Translations under genes and position numbers: made by a program | Shown: positions 1 through 4,907 of the stretch, piece by piece | Position numbering within the stretch: the first letter of the stretch is position 1 | Layout of the letters: every line of letters starts with the position of its first letter | NCBI GenBank assembly: GCA_027492445.1 | Contig: JAPUES010000125.1 | Location: 6,950-15,149, forward strand | Length of the DNA: 8,200 nt | DNA from: Sporomusaceae bacterium | GTDB taxonomy: Bacteria; Bacillota; Negativicutes; DSM-13327 | Direction of reading: 5' to 3' | The notes under the pieces: model-generated | Database searches by the model: none | What the model saw: only the letters and a program-made list of their open reading frames with translations | What the model was told of the DNA's origin: nothing

Positions 1-32
1 AGCTGGGAGCGTTTGGGATTCTCACTTAGGAC

Positions 33-105
33 GGCGAGGGATGAGCATAACTAACGCTTCAACCTTTCACTTAACCTACGCTTATAGTAATGCTCATCCC
101 TCGCC
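33..105. repeat. Perfect 16-bp inverted repeat with 41-nt loop
   Basis: The arms at 33-48 (GGCGAGGGATGAGCAT) and 90-105 are exact reverse complements, separated by a 41-base loop with only three G residues. The loop contains the words ACGCTT and AACCT twice each, in the order ACGCTT-AACCT-AACCT-ACGCTT. T-rich runs follow at about 116-120 and 126-131, so this may terminate a gene lying to the left of the window. The first T run is about 10 bases from the stem and the loop is long, both atypical for an intrinsic terminator. A REP-like intergenic repeat or an RNA element in the leader of the DUF2922 gene are alternatives. Bases 1-32 could include the tail of an upstream gene (one frame stops at 27-29, another at 52-54), but nothing recognisable is left. 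Confidence 0.6.
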
Positions 106-149
106 TGTTATAGCTATTTTTAGTTGTTTTTCGCGAGAGTGAGTATTTG

Positions 150-159
150 AAAGGAGGTG
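150..159 (+). promoter_or_regulatory. Strong ribosome binding site of the DUF2922 gene
   Basis: AAAGGAGGTG is a near-perfect Shine-Dalgarno sequence ending six bases before the ATG at 166. It decides the start: an in-frame GTG at 157 lies inside this site and cannot be the real initiation codon. I could not find a convincing promoter between the inverted repeat and this site. Confidence 0.85.
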
Positions 160-165
160 TATAGA

Positions 166-378
166 ATGGTAAAAACTTTAGAAATGGTGTTTCGGAATGA
201 AAGTGGCAAGGAAGTGGTAATCAGCATTGCGGAGCCTAAGGAGGACTTGACCTTGGCCCAAGTCAATACGGTGATGCAGGATATTGTCGCTAAAAATGTA
301 TTTAGTACAAAAACTGGTGACTTGGTGCAGATTGTAGAAGCTCGTATTCGTAGTAATGACATGGCAGTACTGGCTTAG
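166..378 (+). CDS. DUF2922 family small protein
   Basis: This 70-residue protein of unknown function has the DUF2922 pattern: an N-terminal strand TLEMVFRNESGKEV, then a P-K-E-D-L-T segment, a helix (LAQVNTVMQDIVAKNVF), a G-D-L turn and a closing strand ending in A-R-I-R. It has no signal peptide, membrane segment or cysteines, so it is probably cytosolic. The ATG at 166 is fixed by the strong ribosome binding site at 150-159. The YvrJ gene begins 20 bases downstream, so the two are probably one transcript. From memory, DUF2922 genes of Firmicutes often stand beside YvrJ and DUF1659 genes; no DUF1659 gene is visible here, though one could lie left of the window. Family assignment is fairly secure; function is unknown. 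Confidence 0.85.
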   Translation: MVKTLEMVFRNESGKEVVISIAEPKEDLTLAQVNTVMQDIVAKNVFSTKTGDLVQIVEARIRSNDMAVLA

Positions 379-398
379 GTCATAAGGATGGTGGCGAC

Positions 399-542
399 AT
401 GGAGCAATTATTGACCTACTCAGCAAACTATGGCTTTCCGATGGTAATTTGCTTATACTTACTAATTCGCATTGAGGGTAAGCTAGAGTTATTGTCTGGG
501 AGTATCAATGATTTGGCGAAAGTCATAGCGGGAAAACTCTAG
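399..542 (+). CDS. YvrJ family small membrane peptide
   Basis: This 47-residue peptide starts MEQLLTYSANYGFPMVICLY and continues LLIRIEGKLELL before an amphipathic C-terminal helix (SINDLAKVIAGKL). The pattern is a short polar N-terminus, one hydrophobic segment at about residues 12-23, the R-I-E-x-K-L-E motif, and a helix. It fits the YvrJ family and resembles small BhlA/UviB holin-like phage peptides. It is probably anchored in the membrane by a single segment. A weak ribosome binding site (AAGGA, 384-388) precedes the ATG. It directly follows the DUF2922 gene and is followed by a hairpin terminator, closing a two-gene unit. Its role is unknown; the holin resemblance does not show that it permeabilises membranes. 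Confidence 0.8.
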   Translation: MEQLLTYSANYGFPMVICLYLLIRIEGKLELLSGSINDLAKVIAGKL

Positions 543-553
543 GGGTTATTGGG

Positions 554-591
554 CAAAGACGGCAAAGCGCTTAGATGCTTTGCCGTCTTTG
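554..591 (+). terminator. Hairpin terminator after the YvrJ gene
   Basis: A perfect 15-bp stem has arms at 554-568 (CAAAGACGGCAAAGC) and 577-591 and an 8-base loop. It begins 11 bases after the YvrJ stop codon. The T residues lie mostly inside the right arm (GTCTTTG) and no long T tract follows, so termination may be incomplete, but stem, position and gene boundary all fit a terminator. Confidence 0.7.
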
Positions 592-609
592 TGCATGTAT
601 AGTTATAGC
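580..609 (+). promoter_or_regulatory. Possible sigma-A promoter of recD2-comF
   Basis: TTGCCG (580-585) and TATAGC (604-609) are spaced by 18 bases, a weak match to -35 and -10 boxes. The -35 would lie in the right arm of the preceding hairpin. TATAGT at 598-603 is an alternative -10 without a good partner. Offered because recD2 follows a terminator and needs a promoter near here. Confidence 0.25.
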
Positions 610-689
610 ATTTTTCTAGCCTTATGCAGGATTTATGCAGAAAAATGCGAATATCAAGGGAAAGAAGATTAGATAACGGGGTAGTGTGC

Positions 690-2843
690 GTGGAACATTT
701 AGAAGGAACGGTTGAAAATATAATATTTCAAAATAAAGAGAATGGTTTTATTGTTTTTAAATTAAAGCCTTCTAATGAAAATTCTCCTGTTGCCGTCGTT
801 GGTAGTATGCTGTCGCCTTTAGTAGGAGAGCAGCTAGAACTTACGGGAGAATGGGTGGAACATACTCGTTTTGGGCGGCAGTTTAAAATGGAAAACTACA
901 AAAAAATTGCTCCTTCTAGTGTAAAAGGTATTGAACGGTTTTTGGCATCGGGGGCGATTAAGGGGATTGGGCCGGCGATGGCAACTCGCCTTGTTAAGCA
1001 ATTTGGCCTTGAAACTTTGAAAATAATTGGGGAGAAACCTCATCGGTTACTAGAAGTCGAGGGCATTGGCAAGAAAAAAGGGGAAGCCATTCATAAGGCT
1101 TATGCTGAGCAATCGGAAATGCATGAAGTCATGCTGTTTTTAGAAATGAATGGAGTGACTGGAGCCTATGCGGGTAAAATTTTTGAAAAATATGGCTTCT
1201 TAGCCATTGAAATAGTAAAGGATAATCCCTATCAGTTGGCTCAAGATGTAAGGGGAATTGGTTTTCGTACAGCAGACCAGATTGCCATGTCTCTTGGCAT
1301 GGAGCGCAATCACGGGGAACGGTTGACAGCCGGCATTGATTTTGCTTTGCTGCAAATTTCCCAGGCGGGTCACTGTTGTGTGCCCGAAGATATTTTGGTT
1401 AAGGAAGCAGGGAAACTGCTGGTGGTTGATCCGGCAGAAGTAGCTCTTCATATGTCGGAACTCATTGCTGATAATCGCCTGTGTGTCGAAGATTTTCATG
1501 GGATGACGCTCGTCTATCCTCGCTATTTATATTATGCGGAAAAAAGAGTAGCAGAGCGACTACTCCTCTTAAAAGATCGAGCAAAACAGGCGCCGAATGA
1601 TGATTTTACAGGGATTGTTGCTGGATGGGAAAGCAAGTCAGGCATCACCTTGGCTGCCGCTCAGCATGAGGCGGTATTGTCTTCTTTGGAACATGGTGTA
1701 CTCGTACTGACAGGAGGACCGGGAACGGGAAAGACTACTGTTGTACGGGGAATGCTGGCCGTGCTAGAAGCTCAGGGGTTTAAACTGCTACTTGGTGCGC
1801 CGACGGGGCGGGCGGCAAAACGCTTGAGCGAAGCTACCGAACGTGAGGCGATGACTGTCCATCGTCTGCTGGAATCGGCAGGAGGAGTAGAGGGTGCACC
1901 AATCTTTATGCGCAATGAAGACCAGCCTTTAGAAGCAGATGTGGTGATTATTGATGAAGTATCCATGATGGATATTTCTTTAATGAATTATTTTCTCCAA
2001 GCCATTCCTGATGGTTGCCGAGTTATTTTAGTAGGCGATGTTGATCAATTGCCAGCTGTTGGGCCTGGTTCGGTGCTAAAGGATATTATCCGCTCTGCTA
2101 CGGTGCCGGTGGTGCGCTTGACAGAAGTTTTTCGCCAAGCCGAAGAAAGCATGATTGTCATGAATGCCCATCAAATTAATCGAGGCTTGCCGCCGGATTT
2201 TCGTAGCAGTGATTTTCAATTTTTAGAGATTAATGACAGTGAAGGGGTAGCAAGAGCAGTAGTCGAGCTATGCCGAGATGCACTGCCCCAGGAAGGGTAT
2301 AATGTATCTTATGATGTGCAAGTCTTATCTCCCATGCACCGGTTGGTGTGTGGCGTAGAAAATCTCAATAAGCTGTTGCAAGGGGCTCTAAATCCCGAAA
2401 GGGACGGTAAGGCCGCCATGCAAGGAGCCAATCAGGTTCTCCGGGAAGGGGACAAGATTATGCAAATGAAAAATAATTATACTAAGGGTGTTTATAACGG
2501 AGATATTGGCTTTGTGACGGGCATTGAACAAGGGCGAGTGGCGGTGCGCTACCCAGAACAAGATGTAATCTATGAACGGGGCGAGGTGGAGGAACTTCAT
2601 TTGGCCTATGCTATGAGTGTACACAAAAGTCAAGGGAGTGAATATCCAGTGGTGATTGTGCCCTTAATTTCAGGTCATCATATTATGCTGCAACGCAATC
2701 TCTTATATACTGCTGTCACTAGGGCTAAAGAGCGGGTTATCTTACTAGGCAGCAAGGCTGCTCTTACTACTGCCTTATCTAACGACCGGACAAAACGGCG
2801 CTACTCCTTGCTCGCCGAACGCTTAGTAGGAGATGAATTATGA
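690..2843 (+). CDS. recD2: RecD-like ATP-dependent DNA helicase RecD2
   Basis: This is a superfamily 1B 5'-3' DNA helicase of the RecD2/YrrC type, the RecBC-independent form acting in DNA repair and replication-fork maintenance. From the GTG at 690 it has 717 residues, normal for the family. An N-terminal beta domain opens with E-H-L-E-G-T-V, followed by helix-hairpin-helix elements at about 88-130 (GAIKGIG, EGIGKKKG). The helicase core shows Walker A GGPGTGKTT (342-350), Walker B IIDE with the acidic pair at 422-423, GDVDQLP (449-455), HKSQG (645-649) and YTAVTRAK (673-680). No motif is damaged. The start is uncertain. The frame is open back to ATG 624, adding 22 residues, but family homology begins at the residue after V690. 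A weak GGGG ribosome binding site (678-681) precedes 690 and none precedes 624. GTG 684 is also possible. It shares ATGA with comF. Confidence 0.95.
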   Translation: MEHLEGTVENIIFQNKENGFIVFKLKPSNENSPVAVVGSMLSPLVGEQLELTGEWVEHTRFGRQFKMENYKKIAPSSVKGIERFLASGAIKGIGPAMATRLVKQFGLETLKIIGEKPHRLLEVEGIGKKKGEAIHKAYAEQSEMHEVMLFLEMNGVTGAYAGKIFEKYGFLAIEIVKDNPYQLAQDVRGIGFRTADQIAMSLGMERNHGERLTAGIDFALLQISQAGHCCVPEDILVKEAGKLLVVDPAEVALHMSELIADNRLCVEDFHGMTLVYPRYLYYAEKRVAERLLLLKDRAKQAPNDDFTGIVAGWESKSGITLAAAQHEAVLSSLEHGVLVLTGGPGTGKTTVVRGMLAVLEAQGFKLLLGAPTGRAAKRLSEATEREAMTVHRLLESAGGVEGAPIFMRNEDQPLEADVVIIDEVSMMDISLMNYFLQAIPDGCRVILVGDVDQLPAVGPGSVLKDIIRSATVPVVRLTEVFRQAEESMIVMNAHQINRGLPPDFRSSDFQFLEINDSEGVARAVVELCRDALPQEGYNVSYDVQVLSPMHRLVCGVENLNKLLQGALNPERDGKAAMQGANQVLREGDKIMQMKNNYTKGVYNGDIGFVTGIEQGRVAVRYPEQDVIYERGEVEELHLAYAMSVHKSQGSEYPVVIVPLISGHHIMLQRNLLYTAVTRAKERVILLGSKAALTTALSNDRTKRRYSLLAERLVGDEL

Positions 2844-3502
2844 TTCGTAAGTGTTGGAACATCTTTCTAGATATTCTTTATCCCCCCAAATGCCCTGCTT
2901 GTAAAGAAGCTGTGTATGAACATGGCGCCTGGTGTCAGCCTTGTCTAGGAAAAATTCTATCCGTAAGGAAAATTAACGTTCTTGAGCATAAGTTAGCCTT
3001 TCTTGATTCTTGCCAGGTCGTATGTGAATATGGGGGAGGATTAAAAACTATCCTCCACGATATGAAATTTCGTCAACAAAAGCGTTATGCTATTCATCTA
3101 CGCTGGCTGCTAGAGCAAAGTATTAAGGCAAGTGGATTTTCTCGGAGCTCCTATGTTATCCCCGTGCCCCTGCATCAGGAACGTCTTACAGAACGGGGAT
3201 TTAATCAAACGGAAGTTATTTTTAAAGATTGGGCGGTGGAGGGGGGATTGCTCTGGCGTCCTTACCTGCTAGAACGCACTCGCATTACATTGCCCCAGTG
3301 GGAACTGAATCTTACAGAGCGAAAAGGGAACCTTAAGGGCGCTTTTGGCGTTAGGGATGGAGAAAATATAAAAAATAAGAATATTATTCTCGTAGATGAT
3401 ATAATAACAACAGGCATTACCTTAGATGAGTGTGCCAAAGTTTTAAAAAAGGCAGGTGCAGCTAGCGTCCAAGGATTGACCATTGCTAGTGGTTCTCCGT
3501 AA
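2840..3502 (+). CDS. comF: ComF family phosphoribosyltransferase-like protein
   Basis: This 220-residue protein has the full ComF/ComFC architecture. An N-terminal zinc ribbon has paired cysteines C18-P-A-C21 and C32-Q-P-C35. A central P-V-P-L-H segment is followed by R-L-T-E-R-G-F-N-Q. The C-terminal type I phosphoribosyltransferase loop is VDDIITTG (about 185-192), which binds PRPP in the wider fold. The family member ComFC is needed for DNA uptake during natural transformation in B. subtilis, and the biochemical reaction is not firmly established. Length is normal and no key residue is missing. The ATG lies in the ATGA overlap with the recD2 stop, implying translational coupling. Downstream come the flagellar genes, as in the B. 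subtilis comF-yvyF-flgM region. Competence itself cannot be inferred from this gene, since ComF is widespread. Confidence 0.93.
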   Translation: MIRKCWNIFLDILYPPKCPACKEAVYEHGAWCQPCLGKILSVRKINVLEHKLAFLDSCQVVCEYGGGLKTILHDMKFRQQKRYAIHLRWLLEQSIKASGFSRSSYVIPVPLHQERLTERGFNQTEVIFKDWAVEGGLLWRPYLLERTRITLPQWELNLTERKGNLKGAFGVRDGENIKNKNIILVDDIITTGITLDECAKVLKKAGAASVQGLTIASGSP

Positions 3503-3530
3503 GGTTATAAAATTGGTACTAGGAATTTTC

Positions 3531-3560
3531 TTGAAAAATTGATATGATAAATAATAAAAT
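3531..3560 (+). promoter_or_regulatory. Probable sigma-A promoter upstream of yvyF
   Basis: TTGAAA (3531-3536) and TAAAAT (3555-3560) are spaced by 18 bases in an AT-rich 84-base gap between comF and yvyF, each matching five of six consensus bases. The gap contains no convincing terminator, so comF transcription could also read through. AT-rich DNA produces such matches by chance, hence moderate confidence. Confidence 0.45.
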
Positions 3561-3586
3561 TTGAAAAAGAAATAGGGGGATATACT

Positions 3587-3994
3587 ATGGGCCTTAAGAA
3601 TTGTGCTGAGTGTGGAAAAATCTGTATGGAGAATCCTAGTAAATTATGCCCAGAGTGTTATGCGCAAGAAGAAGAACATGAACATATCATTGGTGAATAC
3701 TTACGAGAACAAGGAAAAGCCACCCTTGAAGAGATACATGAAGCCACAGGTGTTAAAGAAAAAATCATTGTCCGTATGCTGAAAAGCGGAAGGTTATTTA
3801 GTAATGGGCTAATTGGCTATCCTTGTGAAATGTGCCGCCAGCCTATTTATGATGGTCGGTTATGTACAAGCTGCGCAGGTGGTTTATCAAAACAAGTTCA
3901 GCAAAGCCATGAAAGAAGACCTTTAGGAGAACCAGCAGAACATGAACGAACGGGCGTGCGAATGTACACCAAAGATACAATTGTAAAAAAATAA
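3587..3994 (+). CDS. yvyF: YvyF/TIGR03826-like flagellar operon protein
   Basis: This 135-residue protein resembles the flagellar operon protein YvyF of B. subtilis, found upstream of flgM in Firmicutes. Two four-cysteine zinc knuckles flank a helix-turn-helix-like middle. The first knuckle has C6-x2-C9 and C21-x2-C24. Residues 46-70 (TLEEIHEATG to KSGRL) look like a small winged or MerR-like DNA-binding segment. The second knuckle has C80-x2-C83 and C93-x2-C96, preceded by GYP. The tail from about 105 is charged and probably disordered. Known family members are linked to flagellar gene expression, but the mechanism is not well defined; the layout suggests a DNA- or RNA-binding regulator. The ATG follows an AGGGGG ribosome binding site at 3574-3579. 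A terminator stands just downstream, so yvyF may be only partly co-transcribed with flgM. Confidence 0.85.
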   Translation: MGLKNCAECGKICMENPSKLCPECYAQEEEHEHIIGEYLREQGKATLEEIHEATGVKEKIIVRMLKSGRLFSNGLIGYPCEMCRQPIYDGRLCTSCAGGLSKQVQQSHERRPLGEPAEHERTGVRMYTKDTIVKK

Positions 3995-4006
3995 ATAGAT
4001 TTTTTT

Positions 4007-4036
4007 ATGGCGGGGATTAATGTCCCGGCCATTTTT
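4007..4036 (+). terminator. Intrinsic terminator after yvyF
   Basis: The arms ATGGCGGGGA (4007-4016) and TCCCGGCCAT (4023-4032) pair with one internal G-G mismatch around a six-base loop, followed by a T run (4032-4036). It begins 12 bases after the yvyF stop codon. It should reduce read-through from yvyF into flgM, and it shares its DNA with the proposed SigD promoter. Confidence 0.75.
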
Positions 4037-4044
4037 GTCGATAA
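4018..4044 (+). promoter_or_regulatory. SigD (sigma-28) type promoter of flgM
   Basis: TAATGTCC (4018-4025) and GTCGATAA (4037-4044) are separated by exactly 11 bases, matching the sigma-28 consensus TAAAGTTT-N11-GCCGATAA at five and seven of eight positions. Transcription would start near 4051, leaving a leader of about 40 bases before the flgM ATG. Late flagellar genes, including flgM, are typical SigD targets, so the position makes sense. The -35 box lies in the loop and right arm of the terminator just described. Confidence 0.65.
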
Positions 4045-4089
4045 TACTAGTGAAGAAGTTTAACGTGCAGATTGTGAGGTGGAAATAGT

Positions 4090-4377
4090 ATGATTATTTC
4101 AGGAAAACCAATCCAAAATGTTGCAAAGGTTTATGGGGAACAAAACCAAGCAACCAAAAGTGCTAAAGTAGGAAAAACTCCAATTACTCAAGGGAAGGAT
4201 GAATTTATTTTATCTTCAGGGGCCCAAGAGTTTGGTCAAATTTTTAATGCAATTCGCGGTATATCGGATGTAAGGCTAGAAAAGGTTAATGAATTTTCTG
4301 CGAAAATTAATGAAGGCACTTATCAAGTAGATTCTATGAGCGTAGCAGAAAAAATGCTAGGTAATTATATTGGCTGA
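4090..4377 (+). CDS. flgM: Anti-sigma-28 factor FlgM
   Basis: This 95-residue protein is FlgM, which binds and inhibits the flagellar sigma factor SigD/FliA until the hook-basal body is complete. The N-terminal half (1-36) is polar and presumably disordered. The conserved sigma-binding half begins at D-E-F-I-L-S (37-42), then has S-D-V-R (59-62), K-V (65-66), K-I-x-E-G-T-Y-x-V-D (72-81) and A-E-K-M-L near the end. The length is normal. A GAGGTGG ribosome binding site (4077-4082) supports the ATG. It is followed after 23 bases by flgN. The SigD-type promoter upstream would give the standard feedback in which SigD drives production of its own inhibitor. Confidence 0.95.
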   Translation: MIISGKPIQNVAKVYGEQNQATKSAKVGKTPITQGKDEFILSSGAQEFGQIFNAIRGISDVRLEKVNEFSAKINEGTYQVDSMSVAEKMLGNYIG

Positions 4378-4400
4378 TGAGATAAATAGAGGAGAGTAAC

Positions 4401-4895
4401 ATGAAAGAAAAATGGGATGCGTTACTTGTTGTGCTACACAAGATTCTTAATATATATCAGGAGCTATTACTACTCAGTCAGCAAAAAAAACAAGTCATAG
4501 TGGCGGTTAAACCGCAAGAATTAGAGAAAATAACCAAACAAGAAGAAGTTCTCATTATGCAGGTAGGTAAATTAGAAAATATGCGGGGGAAAATCGTACG
4601 GGAACTTATGACTGTGCATGGCATGCTAGAAGGGGATGCTTCTCTTGCTCGACTGCAAGAAATAGCCTCGCCGGATATGAGGGAAAAGCTTACGGTCTTT
4701 AACGAAAAGATAGACGCCGTTATGGCAGAGCTGGTGCCTCTTAATAAGCTTAATTCCGAACTTATTGAACAGGCGCTAGGTTTTATTAACTATAATATAA
4801 ATATTCTCTCGCAAACTGCAGTGGGGCCTACATACGCGGCTAAAGGGCAAGCGAATGAGCAAACCAAGCGGACCGTATTTGATGCGAAAGTATAA
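4401..4895 (+). CDS. flgN: Flagellar export chaperone FlgN
   Basis: This 164-residue, mostly helical protein fits FlgN, the cytoplasmic type III export chaperone that keeps FlgK and FlgL soluble and delivers them to the flagellar export gate. Both expected clients are encoded directly downstream. It shows a long N-terminal helix (about 3-30), a charged coiled-coil middle (KPQELEKITKQEEVLIMQ), and a C-terminal helix around NSELIEQALGFINYNINIL of the kind that binds clients in FlgN proteins. Sequence conservation in this family is low, so position and helix pattern carry much of the call. A GAGGAG ribosome binding site (4389-4394) precedes the ATG. An A8 run at 4483-4490 lies early in the gene; gain or loss of one A would stop translation within a few codons. 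Confidence 0.9.
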   Translation: MKEKWDALLVVLHKILNIYQELLLLSQQKKQVIVAVKPQELEKITKQEEVLIMQVGKLENMRGKIVRELMTVHGMLEGDASLARLQEIASPDMREKLTVFNEKIDAVMAELVPLNKLNSELIEQALGFINYNINILSQTAVGPTYAAKGQANEQTKRTVFDAKV

Positions 4896-4907
4896 AGGAG
4901 TAATAAA

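Noticed and set aside
178..426. Minus-strand open frames opposite the DUF2922 gene
   Set aside because: They mirror a plus-strand gene with a near-perfect ribosome binding site and family match; no signals support the antisense frames.
1071..1083. AAGAAAAAAGGGG in recD2 as a programmed frameshift site
   Set aside because: In the reading frame it is AAG-AAA-AAA-GGG, which does not fit the X-XXY-YYZ heptamer, and the full-length frame continues normally.
3523..3540. AATTTT...AAAATT palindrome after comF as a terminator
   Set aside because: The stem is short and all A-T, so too weak; the bases are better explained as part of the AT-rich promoter before yvyF.
4503..4515. GCGG/CCGC mini-hairpin in flgN as a frameshift stimulator for the A8 run
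   Set aside because: It has only about four strong pairs, is 12 bases away, and a shifted frame ends at once, so a productive programmed frameshift is unlikely.
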